This document shows positions 47,407 to 58,984 of a stretch of DNA of 64,000 nucleotides, piece after piece. The DNA is taken from positions 42,276,951 to 42,340,950 of the forward strand of contig OY998178.1 of the NCBI GenBank assembly GCA_963921935.1, given 5' to 3'. Numbering within the stretch: position 1 is the stretch's first letter; each line of letters begins with the position of its first letter. The notes under the pieces were generated by a model. It made no database searches. It was given only the letters and a program-made list of their open reading frames with translations, and was not told where the DNA came from. Source of the stretch: Galeruca laticollis. Lineage: Eukaryota; Arthropoda; Insecta; Coleoptera; Chrysomelidae. Made by a program: the position numbers and the translations under genes.

Positions 47407-47670
47407 ATGGTTTCCCACGGAAACACCGAACAATTTAATGTAAACGAACCCAAAGGCTGGAAGTTTTACGTCGAACGAATAACTTTCTATTTTTCGGCCT
47501 AAGATATCGCATATGAAGATGAGAAAATAGCAATTTTTTTGAGTTTGTGTGGACCTCAATCATCTAAAATCCTTAGGTCTTTGAATAAAGTGTCAGAGAA
47601 ATCGTATAATAACATTATAAAGCATAGTGAAGTGATTCAAGTTTTATCGACGGGTTCAACTAAAATATGA
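47407..47670 (+). pseudogene. Gag fragment of an older Mag-like Ty3/gypsy element
   Basis: From the ATG at 47407 the frame encodes NEPKGWKFYVERITFYF, a stop, then DIAYEDEKIAIFLSLCGPQS and a further ...ILRSLNKVSEKSY segment. This resembles the start of gag in Mag-clade LTR elements (W..Y..R...YF, LL...G......L). It is preceded by TTGACGAGGATCGC, resembling the primer-binding region of the neighbouring intact-ended element. Only the gag N-terminal part is present. It lies 200 bp upstream of the young LTR element and is not part of it. Confidence 0.6.
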
Positions 47671-47869
47671 ATCGTTTTAAGTTTACTTGAAAAAAATTCG
47701 GTATTAGGCGTAGCTCCAACAAATCTAGGATTTGGGAACAGTGAACAGTGCTCGAGAATATAATTTTAAAATTACGTATACTTTAGCGCGCTGCGCCGTG
47801 AACGTGCTGCGCGTGCTCTGCGCATTCGATGCTCATTGTATTTGTTGTTTCAACAAACCTCCCACGATC

Positions 47870-47874
47870 CATAG
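47870..47874. other. Target site duplication (CATAG), left
   Basis: CATAG here and at 52296-52300 flanks the LTR retrotransposon exactly. Confidence 0.9.
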
Positions 47875-48061
47875 TGTTACGGAGATACATAGCAACGCAC
47901 CGTTAGGAAAACGTCTCTGTCACGTCTCTGTCAGCCGTCAGAAAAATATATATAGTTGTCAATTATATTTCTTGTTCATATATATTATAAGTCTGTTCAA
48001 GAATAAAGTATAACATAAAATATAACTGAAATCTATAATTATTGTTAATCAATACACAACA
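47875..48061 (+). repeat. 5' LTR, 187 bp
   Basis: It starts TGTTACGGAGATACATAGCA and ends CAATACACAACA. It differs from the 3' LTR at one position that I can see (AATTATATTTC versus AATGATATTTC). It contains AATAAAG, a possible poly(A) signal, near 48003. Primer-binding-like TTGGCGACGAGGAT follows directly. Confidence 0.93.
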
Positions 48062-48075
48062 GATTGGCGACGAGG

Positions 48076-51000
48076 ATGGAGGGTCAACTAGCAAGTATGA
48101 TGGATGCAATGACAAATATGCAAGAACAGCAAAATAGATTACAACAAACAATGTTAAACCAAGAAAATACATCTACGTCTAAAGTCAGTGGCATTTCATT
48201 TGTACCATACGACGAAATTAACGAGTCATTCGATAGTTACCTACAACGATAACAAAACTACATTACATTGAAAGGTGTGACAAATGCCAATACAAAAGTG
48301 CACATTTTCCTGAATTGCATTGGACCAAAGTATTACCAGATACTAAAAAACATTACCTCTCCAGATGTACCAGAATTAAAAACATATGAAAACCTCATAC
48401 AAATCTTGAGAAACCACATCGCTCCAGAACCAGGTGAGGTAGCCCAACAGCACAAGTTTTGCCTCAGAATACAGCATGAACATGAATCTATAGCTAATTA
48501 TGTGGCGGGATTAAAAGAAATAGGTGGAAAATGCAATTTTGTTTGCAATGGATGCAAAAATAGTACACTTGAAACTCATCTGAGAGTACAATTTATTCGT
48601 GGCCTACGTAGCAGTGAAATTAAAGAAAAATTACTACAAGAACCTCCCACTACGAAAGTTGATGATATTATAAAAATTGCAATGGCAATTGAAACATCAA
48701 AATCAGAAAGCAAAGAAATGGGAAATTATGAAAATTCTCCAATAAATAAAATTACAGTCAAGAAAAGTACATATAACAAGAATACCTTCAAGAGAAATAC
48801 ATACAGGAAAAATACAGAAAATTATAATACCAGAGAGGAAAAGAAAATAATGTGTTACAGATGCGGAAAACCAGATCATAAAGCATTTGAATGTAAGGTT
48901 AAAGATAAACTTTTTTGTCTAAAGTGTCACAAACAAGGGCATGTCGAGGCTGTATGCTTCAGAGAACAAAAACAATTAGAAATTGAAAAGGAATACTCAG
49001 ATGATACAGAAAATGAAGAAATTTTCGAAATATATACAATACCTACAGTGAACACATCAAATGATAAATTCAACATTACATTAAAAATAAATGGTTCAGA
49101 TCACACTTGGGAGTTAGATACAGGCGCAGCAGTAACTACATGCTCTGCAGATTATTATAACAAACATTTTAAAAACCTGGAACTGAAAAGCACTAGAATT
49201 AAACTCAGAACATATACGGGGGAAATAATACAACCTCTGGGTACCTGTAATATGATGATAAAATACAAAAACAAAGTAATTTGGGGCAGAGTAATCGTGA
49301 TTGTTAGGAAAGTAGACCCCGTAGTCGGAAGGGAATGGATAAGGAAACTTAAGATAAATTTTGAAGTAAATGCAATAAGTTCAGAAGAAAACAAAGACAT
49401 CACAGAACAAGAATTTAAAGAAAAATTACACCAATTACTAAAAGAATATGAAGATTTATTTTCAGAACAAATTGGAGAAATTAATAATTACCAGGCATCA
49501 TTCAAATTAAAGGAAAACACTACACCAATATTCTTGAGACCAAGATCAGTACCGTTTGCGCTCAAGGAACAAGTAGAAAAAGAGATAGATAGATTGGAAG
49601 AAGTTGGGATTTTTGAAAAAGTTACTTACTCACAATGGGGTACACCTTTGGTTCCTGTAGTGAAACCTTCAGGGAAAATACGCTTATGTGCCGACTACAG
49701 TGCAACATTAAATAAAAATCTAGAAAACGATAACTATCCTATTCCAAGAATAGAAGAGATATTTAGCAAATTGAGTGGAGGAAAATATTTTTGCACATTG
49801 GACATTAATCAAGCATACCTACACATGAAAACTGATGAAGCCTCAGCAAAAATGCAAGCAGTTAGCACTTGTAAAGGAATTTATAAAGTAAATCGCCTAA
49901 TGTTTGGTGTAAAAATAGCTCCAAATATATGGCAAAGATATATGGATCAGACATTACAACGGCTATCAGGTACAGCATGTTTCTTTGATGACATTGCTTT
50001 ACAAGGACGTACATATACAGAATTACTGCAACGACTGGAAATAGTATTCAGAAAATTAAAAGAGTGTGGACTACATCTACATAGGAAGAAATGTCAATTT
50101 TTTCAAAAGTCAATTACATACCTTGGTCACAGAATTAATGAGGAGGGACTACACCCAACTGACGAGAAAATAGATGATATAAAAAATAGTTGCCGGCCAA
50201 CAGATGTCTCGTCACTTGAACCTAGCTTCAAAACTTAATCCGCTGTATAAACTATTACAAAAGAATACCAAATTTGATTGGACCAAAGAATGTGAAAATG
50301 TTTTCCAAAGCTTAAAAACAGAGATATGTAGTGAAAAAGTACTTACCCCATTCTATCCCAACTTACTTGTGACGCTAGCTACAGATGCATCACCAACGGG
50401 ATTCGGCGCAGTATTGTCACATATTATGCCTGATAAAACCGAAAGACCCATTGCTTTTGCGTCAAGGTCTTTGACCAAAGCCGAGAAAAATTATAGCCAA
50501 CTTGACAAAGAAGCAGCAGCACTGATTTGGGGACTCAAAAAGTTTTTTCAGTACTGTTATGGTCGAAAAATTATAATTATCATTGATAACCAACCTCTTG
50601 CAAGAATCCTACATCCCACAAAAGTGATGCCGTCAACAGAGCATGCAAATGCGGACTATTTCTCAAGACTAGAACATAATACAGAAAATAAGGAAAGAGA
50701 GACAGATGACGATATATTTTACCTAAATCAAATTGCAATGATGCCAATTACTAGAGAGGAAATCAAAGAAGCAACAGCTAAGGATTCGGAACTGCACCAG
50801 TTATATAAAAATATTAAAGCAGGAAAAGGAAACATGAACAATATACATAAATTCTCGTTACAAGATAATTGCATTTTCTACGGAATTAGAATCGTAATAC
50901 CAAAACAATTACAAGCCACTATATTGCAAGAGTTACATACAGCTCATACGGGAATTGTTAAAATGAAAGCACTGGCACGAAGCTATTTATGGTGGAAAAA

Positions 51001-52084
51001 TATTGATTCCGACATTGAAAAAATGGTAAGGAAATGTAGAGCATGTTGCATGCTTCAAAGAAATCCTATCAAAGTACCCGTGCACAGTTGGGAGTATCCA
51101 AAAGAACCATGGACTAGAATACATATCGACTATGCGGGGCCTTTCATGAATAATTATTTCTTGATAGTTGTAGATGCCTATACAAAGTGGCTGGAAGTGA
51201 TACCTACATCATCTATTACATCGTCAACAACTATTAATGTTCTAAAGAAGATGTTCACTACATTTGGATTACCCTTAATAATAGTATCGGACAACGGCAA
51301 ACAATTTCGATCAGAAGAAATGCAGAGATTTTTAAAACAAAATGGAATTCAATCAAAATTCACAGCACCTTTCCATCCATCGACCAATGGACAAGCAGAA
51401 AGATATGTACAAACTTTTAAAAATAAATTAAAGGCCATGATACATGAGGAAGGTACCCTCCAGGACAAACTATCAAAAATATTAATGATGCACAGGAAAA
51501 CGCCAAATAATTCCACTGGATTGAGTCCTAGTGAAATGATGTTCAAAAGATTATATAGAACAAGGATTGATTTGGTTCAAAGGGAATTAATAACAGTAAT
51601 GAACAACAAAAGAGAAGAAATAAAAATAAATAAAAAATTCAGTGTGGGAGAAACAGTACAGATACGATCGTATGATGACAATAAATGGAAATTTGGAGTC
51701 ATCGTGAAAAAAATAGGAAAATTACACTATGAGATAAACGCAGATGGAAAAATTCATAAAAGACACGTGGATCAAATATTAAAATCACATGTTAAGGACC
51801 ACACTATCCACAAGGATGAGTCTGTTAGGCAGCATCATCTGCCTGATTCGCAAGAAAAATCACAGGCGGACACGGGTGTTGACTCTGAAAAGGAACCAGT
51901 TAAGGAGAAACATATTGAGAAAGAGGACCAGACACTAGAGAGAGCGGAGCAGCAACCGGCTAATGGAGAGGTAGTATATTCGGCCGCCGAGACTGTTCCT
52001 CAGATCAACGAACCGAAACAGGAAGATGTGGTAATTCGCCGCAGTACTAGAAACAGAAGGCCGCCCAAACGTTTAGATCTATAA
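48076..52084 (+). pseudogene. gag-pol polyprotein of the LTR retrotransposon, three lesions
   Basis: The ATG at 48076 lies just after the primer-binding region. Order: coiled Gln-rich N-terminus; a TAA at 48250-48252 in frame; gag capsid-like region; two CCHC knuckles (CYRCGKPDHKAFEC and CLKCHKQGHVEAVC, about 48850-48960); protease LDTGAAVT (about 49115); RT with TLDINQAYLHM and CFFDDIAL (FFDD where YLDD-like is usual); RNase H (ATDASPTGFGAVLSH); integrase HHCC zinc region and catalytic Asp (IDYAGPF), Asp (SDNGKQF) and Glu (NGQAERYVQ). Near 50205-50240 there is a frame change with loss of part of the RT connection. Near 50630 the RNase H end lacks about 25 residues in frame. The polyprotein cannot be made whole from this copy. 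The C-terminus ends at RRPPKRLDL. Confidence 0.9.
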
Positions 52085-52108
52085 GTTTATTAATACAACG
52101 AGGGGAAG

Positions 52109-52295
52109 TGTTACGGAGATACATAGCAACGCACCGTTAGGAAAACGTCTCTGTCACGTCTCTGTCAGCCGTCAGAAAAATATATATAGTTGTCAATGAT
52201 ATTTCTTGTTCATATATATTATAAGTCTGTTCAAGAATAAAGTATAACATAAAATATAACTGAAATCTATAATTATTGTTAATCAATACACAACA
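52109..52295 (+). repeat. 3' LTR, 187 bp
   Basis: Same boundaries and length as the 5' LTR, with one visible base difference. It is followed by the CATAG duplication at 52296-52300. Confidence 0.93.
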
Positions 52296-52300
52296 CATAG

Positions 52301-53614
52301 GAAACCCGCTAACGCGCATTAAGCATTCAGTTCAATCGTGTCATTTACTAAATATAAGAGTTATCTGTTTTGTACATGTTACTTAGCTTTTCCAGTACTC
52401 TGGCTGGCACCACATTCGCAAGAAATGAATCACCGGTGCGACAGTGGTTTTGTTTATCGACATTTAGAAACAACACAAGCCAAACGTTCAACTTTAGAAA
52501 TATTTTTACAAAAGTTTCAACTTTTATTTTTTAGAACACAATATCTTTTTAATAAATGCATGGAAAATTATTATTGATTCTGCAAATGGAAGATCATATA
52601 TAAATTACATTGCAACTGTATGTATAACTTGCTCGTAGATGATACAATTTTTAAGTAAATAAAAAATAGAATTGCGGGGTGAGGAGAAAGACGAAATTTT
52701 CGGTATAAGAGTGTAGACAACGTTTTTTTACATCATATATTCACCATTGGTTGACTGACGTCAGTCTCCCCTGCACCGACATGTTGGGGTCACCAATGGC
52801 ACATACAAAAAGCAGTTGTTGTTATTTACATCATTATATCTGACAACCCACATCGATTTTTAAATTGATTGTTGTTATTAGCAAAAATTAACGAAACGAA
52901 TGAAAATACTTGAAAAGTGTTGTAGTTATTTTAGCCTTCAGATCTTGGAGTAGCAGTTTATCGGATAGTTCCGAGGATGAAATAATATGCATGTTTTTTT
53001 GTGGTTGAGCTGTCATTTTCTAAACGACCATATTTATCCACCACCTCGAAACAGCGGTGGAATGGTTTGCAATTTTGGTTGATGTAACGGTAATAAATGA
53101 ACGCGTCATTTGTTCAATCTGAAATCCACCAATGAATATGAAAACGTAGTTGGTGGATTGGTGGATCTACAGGTGAATAAAAAAACATGCCTTGTCTATC
53201 GTCAAGCGCATAATTACAAAAAAAGGAAGAGAGAATAGGGCAAAGTCGATATGTGACATGGCGCGAGTGACGAGCAGACACTCTTGATTTCAGTTGCAAT
53301 GTAACAAAAATTCTTATTTTTATGTTAAAATTATTGAAGCATTATTTTTATCGCACTTTTATTAATTAAATTAGCTATGAAAATAGTTAATGTTGATAAA
53401 GTATTTTTTCTACGCCCTATCTTTAAAGTACCTTGTATTTAATCGGTTTGCAGCGCTTAAAGTGGTTGTTTATGGTTAGAGTGGAAAAAAGTAAAAAAGC
53501 GTTAAAAAAAGTGGGCATCATGAAACGTGGAATACGTATAATTGTAATTTACCGAAGGAGCTTAATTAAAATATCCCAAATTTCTATTTGAATTTAATTT
53601 TTTTGTATAGGGCT
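52301..53614. other. AT-rich spacer
   Basis: No recognised gene. Reading frames are short and lack motifs. Confidence 0.35.
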
Positions 53615-53754
53615 GTAGAAAAAATAATGTATGCAACATGTGCATAAAGTGTCTTTTTTTCACTCATGGAATTGCCACACTCGCCTGTTTTTCTATTCGT
53701 GAAAAAAAGTACCACTTTATGCACTTGTTGCATAAATTACTATTTTTCACTACT
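53615..53754. mobile_element. Hairpin (foldback) element, about 140 bp
   Basis: The left arm GTAGAAAAAATAATGTATGC.. and the right arm ending ..TAAATTACTATTTTTCACTA are reverse complements over about 55 bp. The inner parts share TGCATAAAGTG. The centre is around GCCACACTCGCC. Confidence 0.8.
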
Positions 53755-54474
53755 AACCTGAGAAATTCACCCTATTCCCCTAACGAAAAGTAATATTTCT
53801 CACCCGAGGTAAATAATGATAATAAAAAAACAAGTAGGTAAATAATGGTAAGTGTCAAATTTTAAATATATTCATGTACTTCCAAAAGCAATAGTTTGGA
53901 AAGACCATTAATTTGTTATGCTTATTTAAGCTAATACTAATGTGCTCAGCTATCATTAGGTATATGCTTGTTGAATAATATACTAATATTTACCTCGCAC
54001 ATTATATATAAAAGTGCTCGGTAAATAATAGCTCACTTCTCAACCTAGGTACTATAATGTTGATAATGTATGAGAATAATAATTAATTATAAACAAAGTA
54101 GGTAGTGGACTGAGATTAGTTTCATTTATTTAATTGTAATAACCAATATTGCCGTTAAATAGTTATCTAGGTCTGTTGAGTACATAGAAAATAATTTCGT
54201 TTGAGTAAAATAAAATGTTTGTAGTTTAGGTATAAAATTTCTCAAAAACTCATATCGTCAATTGTTTTGCATTTTTTAAGTTATTTATTACATTGTTCAC
54301 ATAACTATGCTTTTCTTATTTAACACCAGGGCGCTCTACTTTCGACACTCTATAGTTCGGGCACGATCCCTATATGGGGATTGTTACATAAGTTTTGAGA
54401 TATGGCAACACTGATATGAATATGTCAAATCTGACATTGTCATCGTAAAATTATATGTTTAATGGTGAACGTAC

Positions 54475-54700
54475 TCAGAAAGTGTTGTCATGCAGTACTA
54501 TATGTGTTGTTAACAGATACTTGATATATTCATCTTGGTCAAAACATGGAATTAAATCGTGAAAAGATCCACTCCTTGAATTTTTTACCCAGTATTTGTA
54601 ATTATAAGGTATTGGATTATCTCGTGAACAGTGACCTTGACCATTCCTGCGCAAAGCGATAGTGGAAAGTCGTCTAACACTCTGTAAGTGAAACCCCAAA
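54475..54700 (-). other. Unassigned coding-like stretch, possible exon
   Basis: The minus strand after a good acceptor (GGGGTTTCACTTACAG, about 54685) is open for about 68 codons: SVRRLSTIALRRNGQGHCSR, DNPIPYNYKYWVKNSRSGSF, then HDLIPCFDQDEYIKYL. The composition looks protein-like, but no family is recognised and no partner exon was found. Confidence 0.25.
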
Positions 54701-55133
54701 ATATTTGCTTGGGTCTAGGGTCTAGGTCTAGGTACTTCAGTGTTGTAATTGAAAGTATAAAACGGGTAGCGCGTTTCAACCCATTTATTTAACTGCATTT
54801 ATAGTATAATTATTACGGACGTAAAAAACAAACAAGCTTTGTTGTCTTTGAAATTTATTAAAAAAAGAATTATATACCTGATCAATAAAAAATCATAACG
54901 AAGTTGTCATATATATTACACGTTATAATATTAATAAAAAATAGATAGTTACTTAGAGAAAGAAAAAAAAACAAAAGTTTGAAAATCTGTTAATATGGGG
55001 TTTGACAAAAAATCATACTAAGAGGCCATAGAGTTTTCTGGACAAATTTAATTAGCACAAAATTTTAATGTAAAAAAAGAAAAAGAAAATACATACACAG
55101 GATAATTCCAGAACATTGTAAAAACAGCCAAAC

Positions 55134-56499
55134 ATGAAAGTTTACATTAATGGTTGGCAACCCAAATCGTCCAGTTCCTCCTCATTCTCAGGGTCCTCTT
55201 CATCCGAAAATAAGAAGGAATCAGATTCACAGTCGTCTTTTAGTGAAATTACGAAATCTTCCACTTCATCCTTTATATATTCTTTCCGCATATATTCTTT
55301 TTCGACTTTTTCAACGTGAGCACAATTTTTTTCACATTGTTCCTTCCCAACTTGGTTAAATTGTTCTTCGGTCATTTTCAACACGTCATCAAGTTTAAAC
55401 GTCGTGATTTTTCACCAGTGCCCATATTTTTTCGATAGGATTAAGCTCAGGATGATATGGTGGTAAACGTAGAACTGGAATGTCCCGTTCTGCTAAAATT
55501 TTATCGACGGCATATTGTTTGTGAATTCGCTAGTTTAATTGAATTTTTGCATACATTTCAGCCTTCGTTACCTTCTCTTCCAAAAAAATGCTTTTTTCCC
55601 TCAACCAGTTTTGCATAGATGCTTTCTTCCACGAAAAATTAGGAATTGGTTCCATTATTGTAAGAGGCATTATCTATCACAAGGACAGATTTCTTTGTGA
55701 CGTTTACCTTGAATTTTTCTTTAAGCCACTTGCTGAAATTATTATGATTCATTTCATCATGATAGTCGCATGTTTTAAGACCCGATTTAAATATGGTTAG
55801 AGCTCCGTGTACAAAGACTGATACACCCCCGGCGTGTAAAATTATGAGTCGTTGTCCTTTGGATACAGGTGACTTTAGACAATTATTTGTTCCATCGTTC
55901 CATGCCATTGGTACAGTATGTGAAGCATGAATATATGTTTCATTGCAGTATAAAATCTCCCGCCCTTCTTTTTTATATTTTTTCAATTTTCTTAAATATT
56001 GGACTCGTTTGGATTTGATATCAAATTTTTCGACCAAGACCTTTTCGGTTGTCTTCAGTTTTTTTCCAACGGAATCCCATTTTTCGCACTAATTTTCGAA
56101 ATGAATCGATTTTCCCTGTAAAATTAATCCCTTCTTCCTTTTTAACTTCTTCAAATACACCTTTTGTCGTTGGTCTTCGTCTGTGAATAGCTGCTATGAA
56201 TAAAATATTCTCCTAATAATTTCCTCTTTAAACTCATCTACTGATTCTCTTGGGGTGCACGGTTTGATAATACTTTTTCTTGGTGACTTAAACTTTTCAC
56301 CACTTTTTCTTAAATCAGCTTCTTTAATTATTTTTCTCGCGGAGCTCAGCCCAACACCAGTGGCTAACGCTACTCTTTCTTGGAACCGATTTAGGGGAAG
56401 TTTAAGTTTATCTTGTTCCTTTTCTTCTTTCATGAATTTATATACGTTATAAATTATTTCACAACTCTGGCTGTGAACCACTAGTTTAGAATTGCTCAT
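55134..56499 (-). pseudogene. IS630/Tc1-like DDE transposase, broken
   Basis: The minus strand from 56499 (MSNSKLVVHSQSCEIIYNVY) encodes an N-terminal helix-turn-helix (ATGVGLSSARKIIKEA), then IAAIHRRRPTTKGVFEEVKK and KIDSFRKLVRKMGFRWKK. After a frameshift (about 56037) comes the DDE_3 catalytic domain: ILYCNETYIHASHTVPMAWN, GQRLIILHAGG, DYHDEMNHNNFSKWLKEKF, VLVIDNASYNN (second Asp). After stops come LRLPPYHPELNPIEKIWALV (third, Glu) near 55450 and an acidic C-terminal tail to 55142. The first catalytic Asp is Asn here (CNETY; relatives have a .DET. motif). It is non-functional. The arrangement matches transposase-like genes abundant in arthropods. Confidence 0.82.
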
Positions 56500-56537
56500 G
56501 ATTGAAGATTTGTCTGTAAAAAAAATTATAATTTTAT

Positions 56538-56634
56538 AGGGCCCATTGTACTGGCGCTGATGACCTGAAAATCAATAGGGTTCACCTGTGAGATATATTG
56601 AACAATATTCAATCATAAATAAATTTGGTGACTT
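56538..56634 (-). repeat. Partial satellite unit in inverted orientation
   Basis: TACTGGCGCTGATGACCTGA, AAATCAATAGGGTTC and the following bases match the reverse complement of the roughly 175-bp satellite unit. It lies directly outside the left end of the compact satellite-armed copy. Confidence 0.75.
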
Positions 56635-58375
56635 TTACTTTTCCGCCCAACCTTTCTATATGCGAGAAAAGTATTGGTTTACTCCAAAAAAAGTTGGAAT
56701 TTTGAATTTTTTTTGAGTTACTTTTACGTTTTCCATCAACAACAACACGAAAAAACGGTTTTTAGAAAAAAATCCTGTGTGTATGTCGTCGTCGTCGTTG
56801 TCATCGGCCACTTTTCCTTACATGTCTTGTTAGCACGATACAGCCTCCGGAGTGCAATAAGTCAGCAATTTTATGATTGAATATTGTTAAGGGCATGTCA
56901 CATATGATCCCTATTGATTTTCAGTTCACCAGAGCCAGTACAACGGGTGCTATGGTACTTGAAGTACGACATTTTGTCATTTTTTGAGAAATTTCAGTTT
57001 GTTAGCACGATACAGCCTCCGGAGTTCAACAAGTCACCAATTTTATGATTGAATATTGTTCAGGGCATCTCACTGATGAACCCTATTGCTTTTCAGCTTA
57101 CCAGAGCCAATACAACAGGTGCTACAGTACTTTAAGTACGATATTTTTGTCATTTTTGGAGAAGTTTCAGTTTGTTAACACGATACAGCCTCCGGAGTAT
57201 TTACAAGTGACCAATTTCATGATTGGATATTATTTAGACCGTCTCAAAGATGAACCCTATTGATATTCAGCTCACTAAAGCCAGTACAACTGGTGCTATG
57301 GTACTTGAAGTACCAAATTTTTGTCATTTTTGGAAAATTTTCAGTTTGTTAGCACGACACAGCCTCCAGAGAGTATACGATTGATCAATTTTATGATTGA
57401 ATATTCTTCAAGGTGTCTCACAGATGTACCCTTTTGATTTTCAGTTGACTAGAGCGAGTATAGCGGGTCCTATAAATCCCGATATACTGAATTTTTGGTT
57501 ATTTTTGGAGAAATTTCGGTTTGTTAGCACGATACATCCCCCGAAGTGTATACAAGTAACAATTTTATGATAGAATATTGTTTAGGGCCACAGATGCGGA
57601 AAAGTTAGTTTTAATCCTTAAAACCGTTTATTTGCATTCCGGACGCTGTATCGTGCTAACAAGAAATAGTGGCCGGCGACGACATACACACAGGATTTTT
57701 TTCCTAAAAACCCTTTTTTAGGGGGTAAATACATTAGAGATCATTTTTTTATCGATAAATACATGTTTGATTGTATGAAAGTTTTAATGTCATGGCAATA
57801 AATCGAGAATCAAGAGAGTGAAAAAATCACGAGAGCTTGCTCGAGTGATTTTTTTTACTTCTCTTGAATCGAGAATTTTTGCCGTGACATTAAAATTTGA
57901 ATACAGTTTGTAATGTATTTCTCGATTAAAAAAATTATCTCGAATGTATTTTAGGAAGATAAATACACAACTACATAAATGCAGACAATTTATTAACTGT
58001 ACTTCTCGGAGTAACACTCTACAGTTTTTTCAATATTTTCTAGAGATTCTTGGCCAAATATTGCCATTTTGAAAAGACGTTGTATTAGGAAAACTCCAAA
58101 ATAATCTGACAGTAACATTCACGGCATAATTGATTAACAGCAAGGCGCATATTTATCAGTTATTGGGAAATTTAGGTAGCTTTTCCATCATTTAAAATGA
58201 TAGTTAATTGGTTGATTTTAAGAAATTGAAGAAATCTCATTGACTGTTAGGATAAGCGTGTATTAATCGCTGAAAAACGTGAAAATAACTCAAAACAAAA
58301 TTCAAAAATCCAACTTTTTTGTGGGTTAACCAATAATTTTCTCGCATCATAGATTGGGTTGGGAGAAAAATAAAA
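56635..58375 (+). mobile_element. Satellite-armed element, compact copy C with both ends
   Basis: The left arm (56635-57634, about 1 kb) has the end sequence, a GTC triplet run (about 56788-56803), five or so roughly 175-bp units and the constant GGCCACAGATGCGG...CCGTTTATTT tail. At 57634/57635 it joins directly to an inverted right arm reduced to the first bases of a unit (CGGACGCTGTATCGTGCTAA) plus the end sequence. That right end sequence is split by a hairpin-bearing insert (about 57720-58262) and finishes at AACCAATAATTTTCTCGCAT...GGGAGAAAAATAA near 58375. This copy demonstrates that the element has inverted ends. Confidence 0.8.
57724..57955. mobile_element. Hairpin (foldback) element, about 230 bp, inside copy C
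   Basis: Arms of about 110 bp: left GTAAATACATTAGAGATCAT..., right ending ...ATTATCTCGAATGTATTTTA. The centre is CACGAGAGCTTGCTCGAGTG. It disrupts the right end of the satellite-armed copy. Confidence 0.8.
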
Positions 58376-58720
58376 TAATATTTCATATCGTAAATATGCA
58401 ACCAAAATAATAATAATAATATATACGTATATAACTAAATTTATGTCTATAACAATCGTAAACTCCTTTTAACTAATAACTATACTGTCTATATCAAACA
58501 CTAAATATTAAAACGCGTTACCCTTAAAATAAACACAGAAAATAATAAGCTCACTAACATCTCAAATATACGATCGGTTCAATATGATGAAAGAAAATAA
58601 AATGATGATATTTTCAGTTAAGAGTGTAGGTATATCGGAGTCCTATATTCGTCGTCTGCGCATGGTGGGGTTACTGTTCATTAGATATTCCAACATCTCT
58701 ACTATTTCTACCTTTTCCCA
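58376..58720. other. AT-rich spacer
   Basis: No gene or repeat end was found between the satellite-armed copy and the piggyBac element. Confidence 0.35.
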
Positions 58721-58984
58721 TTAACCCGTTCGCTGCGGACTGGTTTGAGGCTACCCACCCCCAGAAGTAGTTTTTTTTGAAATAATACACAGTTATGATT
58801 CCAGAAGAACGAAAACAACATTTATTTCTAAAAAAACTCAAAAATAACGCCCTGAGGGCTAGGACGTCTTAAAACACGCCGTCAGCCTCTTGCAAAAAAA
58901 GTTCACTAGAGGCGGAAGGCGTCTAAAGACGCCTTGTGAAAACATCACATTAAACACAGAGAAATACTTGAGAAAAATAAAAAG

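Larger units (their letters stand above)
47875..52295 (+). mobile_element. Mag-like Ty3/gypsy LTR retrotransposon, young insertion
   Basis: 4,421 bp with 187-bp LTRs and a 5-bp CATAG duplication. The internal order is gag zinc knuckles, protease, reverse transcriptase, RNase H, integrase, with no envelope gene. A purine-rich AGGGGAAG sits immediately before the 3' LTR. Near-identical LTRs mean recent insertion, although gag-pol is damaged. Confidence 0.92.

Noticed and set aside
47875..52295. Insect errantivirus (LTR element with envelope)
   Set aside because: After integrase there is only a charged C-terminal tail before the 3' LTR. There is no room for an env gene.
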